From the NCBI GenBank assembly GCA_001414325.1, contig LLKB01000005.1:1001285-1065284 (forward strand): a stretch of 64,000 nucleotides of DNA. The letters run 5' to 3'. The translations under genes and the position numbers were made by a program. Each line of letters begins with the position of its first letter. The stretch's first letter is position 1. This document shows positions 38,170 to 47,354 of the stretch, piece by piece. The notes under the pieces are model-generated. The model made no database searches and was not told the origin of the DNA. It saw nothing but the letters and a program-made list of their open reading frames with translations. Origin of the DNA: Butyribacter intestini. GTDB taxonomy: Bacteria; Bacillota; Clostridia; Lachnospirales; Lachnospiraceae.

Positions 38170-39586
38170 ATTTTAGATAATTTAACAGACCATCTTTCGT
38201 GTTCAGTTCAGGTTCATCAAGTACCTTGTCGAGCATTGCCTTAAGTATCTCTCCCATCTTTGGTCCCGGTTTTACTCCGGCGGCTATAAGGTCTGAACCT
38301 GTCACCGCAAGGTCTTTTATCGACAAAGGCTGTGCATTTGCCATAATATATTCAAATCTCTTAACACCTGCGTCTATCTTTGCAAGTTTTTCATCACGCT
38401 GCATATCGCTCTGTGCCAGAACATCGGCATACTCAACAAGAAAAAGCATATCCATAATGTCAGCACCTATCTTTGACACGGCACGCCTGAAAGCCCTGCT
38501 CTTATCTTCCATACGGTAATCATGAAATCTTATGAGCCTGCACGCTTTTGATATAGAGTCATTGTCAAAAGTAAGCCTTCTCATTATCTTCTTTGCCATT
38601 TTCTCACTCTGTGCCGGATGACCGATAAAGTGACCGATTCCTTTTTCATCGACTGTCATGACTGCTGGTTTTGCTATATCGTGAAGAAGCATCGTCATGC
38701 ACAAAACCGTCTGCTGTTTTTTATCCATTTTAGCGGCAAGTTTTTTTGCCGTTTCAAGTACATTCTCAGGTATCTTATCATAAATCTTTTCATCAGAAGT
38801 AATCCCAAAGAAACAGTTCATAAGCTCTATACCGCATATGCTGTGTTCTCCGACCGTGTAGATATGATGCGGATTTTTCTGTTCAGTTTGCATCGCAGCA
38901 TCAAGTTCAGGCAGAAAATATTTTGTCATGCCTGTTTTATATGCATCCCTTATCCGCCCTGCTTCTTTAGAAACAAGCAGTTTCGTAAGTTCAACTCTTA
39001 TCCTCTCGGCACTTATATTTTTAAGATGGTCTGCTCTCTCAACGATAGCTTCTCTTGTCTTTTCCTCGATGGCAAAACCAAGCTGTCCTGCAAACCTCAC
39101 TGCCCTTAACATCCTGAGTGCGTCCTCGTCAAATCTCTGACCCGCATCACCAACACATCTTATTATACCATCTTTGAGGTCTTTAATACCCCCAAATTCG
39201 TCGACAAGCCCTCTATTATCGTTATAAGCCATGGCATTTATCGTAAAATCGCGTCTTTCAAGGTCAAGTTTGAGATTGTCTGTAAACTCTACTTTTTTAG
39301 GATGCCTGTTATCCTCATATTCACCGTCTATCCTGTAAGTTGTCACCTCATAACCGACATGGTCAAGCATGACAGTGACCGTGCCATGCTGTATCCCCGT
39401 GTCGATAGTCTTTTTAAAAAGCTCCTTTATCTGTAAAGGTTTTGCGGAGGTCGTAATATCCCAGTCCTGCGGTTTTCTGTCAAGCAGAGTGTCCCTCACA
39501 CAGCCGCCTACCGCATAGGCTTCAAATCCTGCCTGTTCAAGTTTACTAATAATATATGAAACATTTTTAGGTAATATCATCTTCAA
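38144..39586 (-). CDS. cca: CCA tRNA nucleotidyltransferase with HD domain
   Basis: 480 residues. YAVGGCVRDTLLDRKPQDWD gives the polymerase-beta-type GG and DxD-like motif, RRDFTINAMAYN the next, then the RNA-binding head and an HD domain (LLHDIAKPAVM; HPAQSEKMAKKIM). It adds or repairs the 3'-CCA of tRNA. GAGGTG lies 8 nt upstream of TTG 39586 and 14 nt upstream of ATG 39580, so the TTG is preferred. The last residues CNSSAIKR and the stop come partly from a family A insertion. Confidence 0.92.
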   Translation of the reverse strand: MKMILPKNVSYIISKLEQAGFEAYAVGGCVRDTLLDRKPQDWDITTSAKPLQIKELFKKTIDTGIQHGTVTVMLDHVGYEVTTYRIDGEYEDNRHPKKVEFTDNLKLDLERRDFTINAMAYNDNRGLVDEFGGIKDLKDGIIRCVGDAGQRFDEDALRMLRAVRFAGQLGFAIEEKTREAIVERADHLKNISAERIRVELTKLLVSKEAGRIRDAYKTGMTKYFLPELDAAMQTEQKNPHHIYTVGEHSICGIELMNCFFGITSDEKIYDKIPENVLETAKKLAAKMDKKQQTVLCMTMLLHDIAKPAVMTVDEKGIGHFIGHPAQSEKMAKKIMRRLTFDNDSISKACRLIRFHDYRMEDKSRAFRRAVSKIGADIMDMLFLVEYADVLAQSDMQRDEKLAKIDAGVKRFEYIMANAQPLSIKDLAVTGSDLIAAGVKPGPKMGEILKAMLDKVLDEPELNTKDGLLNYLKCNSSAIKR

Positions 39587-39717
39587 ATTTATTTCACCTC
39601 ATTTTCAGACAGCCTGCCGCAAAAAATATCCTAAAAATCTCAGGTTAAGGGCAATCCGCCAGATAATAATCTGTATGTAAATGCACATTACCATCTGCAT
39701 TTGCCACAATAAATTAT

Positions 39718-42183
39718 TTAATTGCTGCTGTCTTTTATTGTAATAGTAACATTGGCATTAAAAGCTACTGCGTTAGAACCTTTATCAACCATGCCAATAT
39801 ATATATTATCATAACCCGAAAGCCCGTCTTTTGACAAATCAATCTTTAACATTTCTCCTGTACTCAGCTTAAATGTTCCACTTGCCTTTGCATCAGAGGT
39901 ATTTATATATTTATAGTATGGATTATCTTCATTTACTTTATTAGCCACTTTGTAGTCTACACTACCGCCGCTGCCCGCTGTAAGCGAATTTATCTTTATC
40001 TCAAGATACGGATTTGTAAATTTTGTCCAGTCTATGCCACTAATCTGATATGCAGCTCCAACAGAACTAACAGGCAGATTCCAGTCATCATCAGTAGCAA
40101 CCGGTGCCACTGCATTCCAGCCTGATGCACCTATATTTCCAGTCCATACATATTCATTTTTTGTCTCATCAGGCACATATGCTGTTCCACTCTCAGCTTT
40201 CTTATAAAGTCCCTCAAACAATTCCTTATCAATGTCATTTGACATTCTGCACTGTGAACGGTTGTAACCCATACCCGTATCCCACAAAACAGGACACATT
40301 CCATTTGCAAGTGCATATTCGCATACATTTCTTATAAACACTTCCCTGCCTGTTTTTCTTGTATATGTTCCGTCGGAATTTTTAGTATCGCAGACATTGT
40401 ATTCACCTATAATCACAGGATAACCTTTATCGACAAACTGAAGTTTCATTTTCTTAAAGTCACTTTTAAGCGTGCTTATCTCATCATTACTTCCCCACGA
40501 TGCAATATACCCTTCTTTTGAAGGTTTTGCTATATCACAGTAACCATATGGTGAATAGTAGTGAACTGAAACCATAAGATGACTTTCTATAGTATCGGTC
40601 GGCATCTTGTATCTTGTGTCACAGGTTTTTGATATATCGGTATCATATCCTGCTATAAGAAGAAATCTGTTTGCATTATTTCCGCCTGATGCACGCACTA
40701 TATCGACAAATTTCTGATTTATCTGATTGACAAGAGCGTATTTTTCATCTTCTGTCAGATTTCCTGAAATAATATCATCGCTGCTCATGTCTTCTGTAAA
40801 TCCGTAACCGTTTGAGTTAAGTGCATCATTTAATCTTGTACCAAGTTCCTCGTTTGCACTCTCAAAAATAACATGACCTGAATATTTTTTAAATCTTTCA
40901 GAAATCTGTTTCCAATAACTCTCATATCGTTTCCATGCAGCGGCACGCCTTGTCTCATCGGCAACTGTATTTCCGGCAGAGTCCTTTTTGCACGCACCAA
41001 ACTGTCCCCACCATCCACCGTCATAGTGGATATTTACTATAACATACATATCATTGTCGAGGGCATAACCCATGATTTCTTCAACTCTGTTAAAATAACC
41101 ATCACTTATCGTATAATTTCCATCATCTGAAACCATATTTGACCATGCCACAGGTATTCTTATCGTCTTAAAACCTGCATTTTTCATACCGTCAATCATT
41201 GCCTTAGTCGTGGTCGGTGCTCCCCAGCAAGTTTCATAGGCATTAACACTGCCAAGTTTGTAACGTGACACACTCTCCATTGTGTTTCCGAGATTTATGC
41301 CAAGTCCGAGGTCGTGAACCATCTGATATGCCTCGGAAGCTGTTTCCGTGGCAGGTCTTCTTGTCGGAGTGGCTGTCGGTGTCGGGCTTGCCGTTGCTGT
41401 CGGTGTCGGACTTGCTGTTGCTATCGGGGGAACTGTCTGTGTCGGGCTTACTGCTGCCGTTGGAGCAGCCCCAGGTATCTGGCTCGCTGCCGCTGTCGGC
41501 TTATCCGTTGTATTCTGACCTGCTGTTGCCGTCGGCTTAGCTGTCGTGGTCTGACCCACTGTCGCTGTTGGCTTAGCTGTCGTATCCTGACCCGCTGTTG
41601 CTGTTGGCTTAGCTGTCGTATTCTGACCTGCTGTTGCTGTCGGCTCTGTTGTTGTATTCTGACCTGCTGTTGCTGTTGGCTTAGCTGTCGTGGTCTGACC
41701 CGCTGTCGCTGTTGGCTTAGCTGTCACCATCGGATTTTCGCTCACCTTCGGCGTATTTGTCGGTGTTACCTTCTTTGCCACAACTCTTACATTACATTTT
41801 AGTGTTTTGCTAAAGGATTTCCACTTTGTCTTTCCTTTAATCTTCTTTTTTTCCTTATAGGAAACCTTACACCAGATAACGGATTTTCCAACCTTATTTC
41901 CTTTTACCTTGCCCTTTGCCGTAACTGAAGCAACACTCTTTTTGCTACTCGTAAATTTAATCTTCTTTGATTTGATATTTTTGGGAACATTTTTGACTTT
42001 CAATGTAAAAGTCTTTCCCTTTTGAAGCTTTTTTGATATTGCATTTAAAGTAACTTTTTGTTTACCAGTTTTGGCATATGTTGAAAAATCACCATAATAA
42101 CTTCCTGTAATCGTCATTCCTGCTATCAAAACTGCCGCTGTCAGTCTCTTACAATATTTTTTTAATCTTCTGTTGTACCTCAT
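39718..42183 (-). CDS. Secreted GH5 endoglucanase with repeat linker and C-terminal binding domain
   Basis: 821 residues. Signal peptide (to about 37), a Lys-rich bacterial Ig-like domain (KKIKFTSSKKSVASVTAKGK), a long Thr/Pro linker (about 148-278) with seven near-copies of a 10-11-residue unit around TAKPTATAGQ, then the GH5 barrel (about 285-645): LGLGINLGNTMES, acid/base Glu in IFESANEELG, nucleophile Glu in PVIIGEYNVCD, VLWDTGMGYN. The C-terminal 150 residues are beta-rich and probably a carbohydrate-binding module. It cleaves beta-1,4-glucan outside the cell. AAAGGAG precedes the ATG. Confidence 0.92.
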   Translation of the reverse strand: MRYNRRLKKYCKRLTAAVLIAGMTITGSYYGDFSTYAKTGKQKVTLNAISKKLQKGKTFTLKVKNVPKNIKSKKIKFTSSKKSVASVTAKGKVKGNKVGKSVIWCKVSYKEKKKIKGKTKWKSFSKTLKCNVRVVAKKVTPTNTPKVSENPMVTAKPTATAGQTTTAKPTATAGQNTTTEPTATAGQNTTAKPTATAGQDTTAKPTATVGQTTTAKPTATAGQNTTDKPTAAASQIPGAAPTAAVSPTQTVPPIATASPTPTATASPTPTATPTRRPATETASEAYQMVHDLGLGINLGNTMESVSRYKLGSVNAYETCWGAPTTTKAMIDGMKNAGFKTIRIPVAWSNMVSDDGNYTISDGYFNRVEEIMGYALDNDMYVIVNIHYDGGWWGQFGACKKDSAGNTVADETRRAAAWKRYESYWKQISERFKKYSGHVIFESANEELGTRLNDALNSNGYGFTEDMSSDDIISGNLTEDEKYALVNQINQKFVDIVRASGGNNANRFLLIAGYDTDISKTCDTRYKMPTDTIESHLMVSVHYYSPYGYCDIAKPSKEGYIASWGSNDEISTLKSDFKKMKLQFVDKGYPVIIGEYNVCDTKNSDGTYTRKTGREVFIRNVCEYALANGMCPVLWDTGMGYNRSQCRMSNDIDKELFEGLYKKAESGTAYVPDETKNEYVWTGNIGASGWNAVAPVATDDDWNLPVSSVGAAYQISGIDWTKFTNPYLEIKINSLTAGSGGSVDYKVANKVNEDNPYYKYINTSDAKASGTFKLSTGEMLKIDLSKDGLSGYDNIYIGMVDKGSNAVAFNANVTITIKDSSN

Positions 42184-42214
42184 ACTTTTCTCCTTTTATC
42201 TTTTTTAATATTGG

Positions 42215-42498
42215 GCGTTTGCGAAACTGTCATAAATCTTGATTAAATTGTGCAGATATAACAAATAGTGTTAGTCGGCATTTTTGTCGTCGTCAGCACT
42301 TTGTACTCTAAATGAAAATTATATGAGTGAAACGAACAGCGAGAAAATTTTATTTTCGAGCTGTAGCATTCATTTATATGGCAGCGTTTTTTGCTGATTT
42401 ATGTACTGCTACGAACGACAACATAGCGAAAGCGTGCCGACGATATTATTTGTTATAGCTGTGCAATTGACACAACATATAGTTAGTTTCGCAATCAC
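42215..42498. repeat. Family B foldback element (long copy)
   Basis: GCGTTTGCGAAACT at the left and AGTTTCGCAATCAC (42485-42498) at the right are near-inverted ends. Inside, GTCGGCA pairs with TGCCGAC. The same ends and arrangement recur at 47628-47837. It lies 32 nt upstream of the GH5 ATG, so it may affect its promoter. The rest of 42499-42740 is AT-rich and shows no gene. Confidence 0.6.
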
Positions 42499-42743
42499 TT
42501 TAATTTTTTATGTAATGAGTATCAAAATAATTTTATCATATAAAGATTAAATACAATACTTAAAATATTAGTAACAGTTGCTTTAATAAATAGAAATCAA
42601 TATGCATATTTCCATTATAAATAAATATTAATTTATAATAATTATATTGCAAATTCTTCACTCAGGATACTTTTCTCTTTCATAAAGCATTTATGAAATA
42701 TACCGTTATCTTTTTCAATTTACAATTTTATTTTCAGAGATTT

Positions 42744-42812
42744 AAAAAGCTGATAAACCTATGGCTACGCTATATTCCTATACAACATAGTCCATAACTC
42801 TATCAGCTTTTT
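42744..42812 (-). terminator. metK terminator
   Basis: AAAAAGCTGATA / TATCAGCTTTTT, a 12-bp stem with a structured loop (CTATGG / CCATAA region), 31 nt past the metK stop. Confidence 0.65.
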
Positions 42813-42842
42813 GTTTCTAAAAAATCATCAACTTATTCTTTT

Positions 42843-44030
42843 TTATAAATATTTCTTAAGTATCTCCACTTTATCAAGCTGCTCCCATGGAAGATTTAGC
42901 TCATTGCGTCCAAAGTGACCGTAAGCTGCCGTCTGTTTGTAGATAGGTCTTCTAAGGTCAAGCATCTTGATTATTCCTGCCGGACGAAGGTCAAAGTTTT
43001 CTCTTATTATCTCAACAAGTTTCTCATCTGAGAGTTTTCCTGTTCCAAATGTGTCAACCATTATTGATGTAGGCTGTGCGACACCGATGGCATATGAAAG
43101 CTGTATCTCGCACTTGTCGGCAAGTCCTGCTGCCACAATATTTTTCGCAACATAACGCGCTGCATATGCTGCCGAACGGTCAACCTTTGTGCAGTCCTTT
43201 CCTGAGAATGCACCGCCGCCGTGACGGGCATATCCGCCGTATGTGTCTACGATTATCTTACGGCCTGTAAGTCCGCTGTCTCCGTTTGGTCCACCTATAA
43301 CAAAACGACCTGTTGGATTTATAAAATACTTTGTATTTTCATCTGTGAGTTCCTGTGGAACTACAGGGTCAATAACATATTTACGGATGTCCTCATGTAT
43401 CTGTTCCTGCGAAACCTCAGCAGCGTGCTGTGATGAGATAACTACCGCATTTACATGAACAGGTCTGCCATTCTCGTCATATTCAACAGTAACCTGACTC
43501 TTACCGTCAGCACGAAGATAAGGAAGTGTTCCGTCTTTGCGGACCTCCGTAAGTTTCTTTGTAAGTTTGTGTGCAAGTGCGATAGGATAAGGCATATATT
43601 CGTCTGTTTCGTTTGTTGCATAACCAAACATCATACCCTGGTCGCCTGCACCGATTGCCTCAAGTTCCTCGTCCGTCATCTGATTTTCTTTTGCTTCAAG
43701 TGCCTTGTCAACACCCATTGCAATATCTGCTGACTGTGAGTCGAGAAGAACATTTACCTTACAGGTATCACAGTTAAAACCTTTCTCGTCAGAGTCATAT
43801 CCGATTTCTCTTATTGTCTCTCTTGCAATCTTTTCATAGTCAACTTTTGCCTTAGTCGTAATCTCACCCATGATAAGCACATAATCTGTCGTGATAGCTG
43901 TCTCGCAAGCAACACGGCTCATGGGATCCTGCTCCATAAGTGCGTCAAGTATCGCATCCGAAATATTGTCGCTTATCTTGTCAGGATGTCCTTCTGTTAC
44001 TGATTCAGATGTAAATAATCTTTTCTCCAT
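42843..44030 (-). CDS. metK: S-adenosylmethionine synthetase
   Basis: 395 residues, full length. [20 protein letters not shown], the signature [16 protein letters not shown] (about 120-135) and the glycine-rich loop [20 protein letters not shown] (about 265-285) are intact. It makes SAM from methionine and ATP. An S-box riboswitch in its 308-nt leader should shut it off when SAM is high. Monocistronic. Confidence 0.97.
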   Translation of the reverse strand: MEKRLFTSESVTEGHPDKISDNISDAILDALMEQDPMSRVACETAITTDYVLIMGEITTKAKVDYEKIARETIREIGYDSDEKGFNCDTCKVNVLLDSQSADIAMGVDKALEAKENQMTDEELEAIGAGDQGMMFGYATNETDEYMPYPIALAHKLTKKLTEVRKDGTLPYLRADGKSQVTVEYDENGRPVHVNAVVISSQHAAEVSQEQIHEDIRKYVIDPVVPQELTDENTKYFINPTGRFVIGGPNGDSGLTGRKIIVDTYGGYARHGGGAFSGKDCTKVDRSAAYAARYVAKNIVAAGLADKCEIQLSYAIGVAQPTSIMVDTFGTGKLSDEKLVEIIRENFDLRPAGIIKMLDLRRPIYKQTAAYGHFGRNELNLPWEQLDKVEILKKYL

Positions 44031-44045
44031 CGTATCCTCTTTTCT

Positions 44046-44165
44046 GCACTGCTCTGTACCTTTCAGTCCGTATCAGGCAGTGCAAAGATACGGCTGTACT
44101 CTTATCTTGAGGAAAAAGCGACATATCACTGTGTAGGGTAAAAATGGCAAAACCAGCGTTTTGCC
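44046..44165 (-). other. Extra hairpins in the metK leader
   Basis: Between the S-box terminator and metK are two further structures: GGCAAAAC-CAGC-GTTTTGCC (44146-44165), followed on the transcript by ATTTTTACCC and so terminator-like, and GCACTGC / GCAGTGC (44046-44083) close to the ribosome site. Confidence 0.5.
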
Positions 44166-44203
44166 CTGGCATCACACTACATTAAGAGCATTTTCCTATG
44201 CAT

Positions 44204-44350
44204 CAAAAAAAGTCCACCGATACAACTCGATGGACTTGATATATCTCAACTCCTCTTATTGTTCGATTTCTCGCTTAGATTGGCACCTTCCTGTATGGGG
44301 TTGCCGTGGTTTCACAGAGCCTTCACTCTCCGCCACTCGGAATAAGAGTA
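44204..44350 (-). promoter_or_regulatory. SAM-I (S-box) riboswitch with terminator
   Basis: Reading the minus strand: ACTCTTATTCCGAGTGGCGG, GAAACCACGGCAACC, GGTGCCAATCTAAGC and ATCGAACAATAAGAGG are the conserved S-box core and closing P1 stem (44252-44350). A terminator AAGTCCATCGAG...GGTGGACTTTTTTT follows (44204-44237). SAM binding ends transcription before metK. Confidence 0.93.
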
Positions 44351-44375
44351 TTTATTATTTTATACAAACATGGTT

Positions 44376-44404
44376 ATCATACATCATTTATCAGATAAAA
44401 TCAA
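44376..44404 (-). promoter_or_regulatory. metK promoter
   Basis: Minus strand TTGATT (44404-44399), 17-bp spacer, TATGAT (44381-44376), about 26 nt upstream of the S-box. Confidence 0.7.
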
Positions 44405-44459
44405 GTAATAAAATTGTACATAAATAAAGAAATTATTTGTATTATTTTTGTATATCTTT

Positions 44460-44488
44460 TTGATTTTTTCTTTGAAATGTGTTATAAT
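44460..44488 (+). promoter_or_regulatory. Promoter of the secreted glucosaminidase gene
   Basis: TTGATT (44460-44465), 17-bp spacer, TATAAT (44483-44488). It is divergent from the metK promoter. Confidence 0.75.
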
Positions 44489-44545
44489 CAATAAATATAA
44501 TTTTTACTTATAAATGAATACATATTTAGTTTTTAGGAGGTTTTT

Positions 44546-45940
44546 ATGCGAAAAAAACTATTTTCAAGAAACAACTTAGTTAAAATTTCAGCCATAAGTC
44601 TTACTTGTGCTTTGGTATTCATCCCGGTTAGCAGCCACATAAACTCATTGTCTACCGTTCATGCAGATAACAGCGTTTCTATAAGTTCTGTTGATACATC
44701 GGACAGTAATGAGCAGACATCAGATAACGATGAACAATCTGATGAAAAAACTGCTGACACTGACAACAGTTCAGATAATACAGTTTCAAACACAACAGGC
44801 AATAAGGCAGACAGTGAGCAGCCGGTTTCAGGCAAAAATACTTCACAGTCTAAGAAAACAACCATAAAAAAGACTAATACTTCAACCGCTTCCACTAAAA
44901 AAGGAAGCAGTAAAAAAAATACCCAATCAAAAAAGAATAAAAACAAAAATCAGGAGCCAAAACATTACAAACCAATAATAGGCAAGACTGTAATTGTCAC
45001 AATGAAACATCTTCAGAAAAAATTAAATAAAATTTCTTCTGAGCTTCAGACTGCACAGAGCAAGGCTTCACGCACGAAACGCGTAATATTATCAAAGAAA
45101 AAACAGTTATCTTCAATAAACACACTTAAAGACAATGCCATTGAAGAAACCAACTGTGTAACTGTTTCAGATGTTTTTGAACCATCACAGTCGTTAAAAT
45201 CATATGCTAAACAATATGACTCATCACTTAGCATATATCTCAACCAGAATGTTTCATCAAAAACGGCAAAAACATCTTCCGATGATAATACCGTATTACC
45301 TGATTTTGAAAAAATTTCTGGACTTATGGATACTGTATCTATAAAGAAGAATATTAAACATTCAAAAAAAGCTATTAAGTCATCAATAAACAAAAATACT
45401 ACAAAAGTAAAAAATATGCAGAAAAAAATCAAAGATACGAAAAAAGTCAAAAATACAGTTTCAAAATATGTTGTTGTTTCAATAAACTCTAATAACATAT
45501 TTGAACCATCAAATGTAAGTACAAAAACCTTAAAGAATGCACTTGAGGGAACTAAGCTTGAAGAACTTGCACCTGCATTTGTCAAGGCAGAAAAAAAATA
45601 TGGCATAAATGCCATTGCCATGACTTCAATAGCAGCCCTTGAATCAGGCTGGGGCAAAAGCAAGCGTGCCGTAAAAGACAACAATCTCACCGGTCTCGGT
45701 GTCTACAGCGATTCTGCAAAAGGAATAAATGCCGACACCAAAGAAAAAAATATCCTTATGACAGCCGAAAGACTTGCCACACATTACAGTAAACCCGGTC
45801 AGACATTTTATCATGGAACAGGTTTTGACGGAGTAAATAAAAAATACTCGGCATCAAAGACATGGGGATGGAAATGCGAAAATATTGCATTCCGTATTAT
45901 GAACAAGATAGCAAATCCGGGAATTGAGTCACTCGGATGA
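44546..45940 (+). CDS. Secreted glucosaminidase-domain autolysin
   Basis: 464 residues with TAGGAGG before the ATG. A signal peptide (about 1-40), a Ser/Thr/Asp/Lys-rich low-complexity region (about 45-145), a coiled-coil middle part, then a C-terminal glucosaminidase-type domain: FVKAEKKYGINAIAMTSIAA, LESGWGKSKRAVKDNN, THYSKPGQTFYHGTGFDG. The Glu of LESGWG is the probable catalytic acid. Predicted to cut peptidoglycan. Monocistronic, between its own promoter and a strong terminator. Confidence 0.88.
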   Translation: MRKKLFSRNNLVKISAISLTCALVFIPVSSHINSLSTVHADNSVSISSVDTSDSNEQTSDNDEQSDEKTADTDNSSDNTVSNTTGNKADSEQPVSGKNTSQSKKTTIKKTNTSTASTKKGSSKKNTQSKKNKNKNQEPKHYKPIIGKTVIVTMKHLQKKLNKISSELQTAQSKASRTKRVILSKKKQLSSINTLKDNAIEETNCVTVSDVFEPSQSLKSYAKQYDSSLSIYLNQNVSSKTAKTSSDDNTVLPDFEKISGLMDTVSIKKNIKHSKKAIKSSINKNTTKVKNMQKKIKDTKKVKNTVSKYVVVSINSNNIFEPSNVSTKTLKNALEGTKLEELAPAFVKAEKKYGINAIAMTSIAALESGWGKSKRAVKDNNLTGLGVYSDSAKGINADTKEKNILMTAERLATHYSKPGQTFYHGTGFDGVNKKYSASKTWGWKCENIAFRIMNKIANPGIESLG

Positions 45941-46078
45941 TTCTATTTATGGTAAATAAAAAGAACGAAACAGGCATAAAAAGAAGCAAAAAAAGATATA
46001 CTTGTAATAGCTGATTTAATGTGTTATAATTGAGTCAGATATTAAAAGATGATAGTGCTATATACTGGCACAAAAAAC

Positions 46079-46117
46079 AAAACCTCATAAGGTGCGAACT
46101 TATGAGGTTTTTTCTTG
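46079..46117 (+). terminator. Rho-independent terminator
   Basis: AACCTCATAAG-GTGCGAA-CTTATGAGGTT followed by TTTTCTTGTTTTG, about 140 nt past the glucosaminidase gene. Confidence 0.85.
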
Positions 46118-46153
46118 TTTTGTTAAAGCAGTTAAGTGTTAAAAGTATATATT

Positions 46154-46665
46154 TCACATTTTCCTAAAACTTTTCGGCAATTTCACCTTTTTACAACTCT
46201 TGAAAGCATTCTTTCCTATCTTCTTCACGGCTTTTCCGCCGCTTACTTTCTTAAGTTTGGTACAGTTCCTGAAAGCATCCTTTCCAATAGTCTTTACATA
46301 CTTTCCTATCTTTACAGAAGTTGTCTTCTTATTGTTTTAAAAGCCTTATCTCCGATTGCCGTTACTTTAAGTGTATATCCGTTTATCTTAATGCTGTCTG
46401 CTATCACAAGGCTTTTCTTACTGCCCTTTACTCCTGCAGCCTTAACAGTCCCTTTCTTTGCATCAGATTTAGTTACCGTGTATTTACAGGTGCCGGGATA
46501 GCTGATGGAACAATCACCTGCTAATTTCCCATTATCAATAAGAACCGGAGATTTATCCGCCACTTTATCATCATCAGATGTTTCTAAATGCCCGCTATGC
46601 TCGCTGGTATCTGTAATAATATTGGCATTGCTTTCTCCCGTGCGTAACTGCTCGCCTGATAGCAA
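46154..46665 (-). pseudogene. BspA-type leucine-rich-repeat fragment, frameshifted
   Basis: Frame one from 46665 reads KADKSPV-like polar sequence, then SDAKKGTVKAAGVKGSKKSL and TLKVTAIGDKAFK before a premature stop. The adjacent frame continues the repeat with TSVKIGKYVKTIGKDAFRNC, TKLKKVSGGKAVKKIGKNAF and KSCKKVKLPKSFRKM to a TGA at 46154. A single A lost from an A tract after GCTTTT near 46338 reconciles the frames. The 5' part (signal peptide and earlier domains) is missing, with a stop two codons upstream of the opening. Similar to the C-terminus of the GH5 protein at 55475. Confidence 0.65.
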
Positions 46666-47270
46666 AGGCTAAGATACTTCGGAAATGGCATATTCTCCGT
46701 CTTGTGTTCGTTCGTGTACAAATCCTCCAGTTTGAACATTTCCGTCAGAAATTCCTCTACCCTCTGATGCACGAAGCCTTTCATTTTGTTCAATCCCATA
46801 AGCATCGTGTACATTTCTATATCGTTCTCGTATATGTACTCCATCAGTATCTTTGCATACTGACCTTCCTCGCTTATTATCTCCGCTTCCGTCGGAAATC
46901 CCAGAACTTCCTCTTCGGACGGCATTTCCCCCAGATACTCTTCCTCTGTCATGTTGTCCGCTAACATTATTAGTTCTTTCCTTTCCTCTTCCGTTATTTG
47001 TTCCTTCTCCAACTTGTCCAACAGTTGATTTAACCTTATCACTCTTCCTGTCATAAATATTGCTCCTTTCCTTTTTAATTCTTCAAAATAATTTCTTAAT
47101 CGAAAAATAACATTATTTGATAATAGGCTTATTGCTGCTCCTACATCTGCCAAAAATTGAGCATAATCTTTGACAATAATACTATAATAGATTTTTTCCG
47201 GAAGTATGTAAGAATCATTATATCTGTTCATTATAACAAACATACTACACTCAAAAACAAACTCAGCCAT
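46584..47270 (-). CDS. Unknown protein behind a LexA-type promoter
   Basis: Open from at least ATG 47270 (228 residues). An internal ATG at 47054 has a far better ribosome site (AAAGGAG, 8-nt spacing) and would give 156 residues starting MTGRVIRLNQLLDKLEKEQI. The sequence is acidic and helical (ITEEERKELIMLADNMTEEE). No family recognised. Any start further upstream would lie inside the promoter. The last 28 codons overlap the LRR pseudogene in another frame, so the natural C-terminus may have been lost by a rearrangement. Confidence 0.45.
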   Translation of the reverse strand: MAEFVFECSMFVIMNRYNDSYILPEKIYYSIIVKDYAQFLADVGAAISLLSNNVIFRLRNYFEELKRKGAIFMTGRVIRLNQLLDKLEKEQITEEERKELIMLADNMTEEEYLGEMPSEEEVLGFPTEAEIISEEGQYAKILMEYIYENDIEMYTMLMGLNKMKGFVHQRVEEFLTEMFKLEDLYTNEHKTENMPFPKYLSLCYQASSYAREKAMPILLQIPASIAGI

Positions 47271-47307
47271 ATCATCATTTTTAAATAAATTTACTTTCCT
47301 ACCTAAA

Positions 47308-47336
47308 ATCATATCACAAACATATGTTCGAGTCAA
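47308..47336 (-). promoter_or_regulatory. Sigma-A promoter with LexA box in the spacer
   Basis: Minus strand TTGACT (47336-47331), 17-bp spacer, TATGAT (47313-47308). The spacer contains CGAACATATGTTTG (47330-47317), matching 9 of 10 fixed positions of the Firmicute LexA box CGAAC-N4-GTTCG. Confidence 0.7.
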
Positions 47337-47354
47337 GTTTTTTATGCTTTCCCA

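Noticed and set aside
41350-41740. Regularly repeated DNA that might suggest a CRISPR array
   Set aside because: The repeats are in-frame linker codons of the GH5 protein with no unique spacers.
41265-41802. Plus-strand Cys/Arg-rich frames opposite the GH5 linker
   Set aside because: They are antisense readings of the repeated TAKPTATAGQ linker.
45046-45690. 214-residue minus-strand frame
   Set aside because: Antisense to the secreted glucosaminidase gene; Phe/Leu-rich reading of Lys/Ser-rich coding DNA.
47270-47336. N-terminal extension of the unknown protein from TTG 47336
   Set aside because: This stretch is the -35, spacer and -10 of a promoter, so it is not translated.
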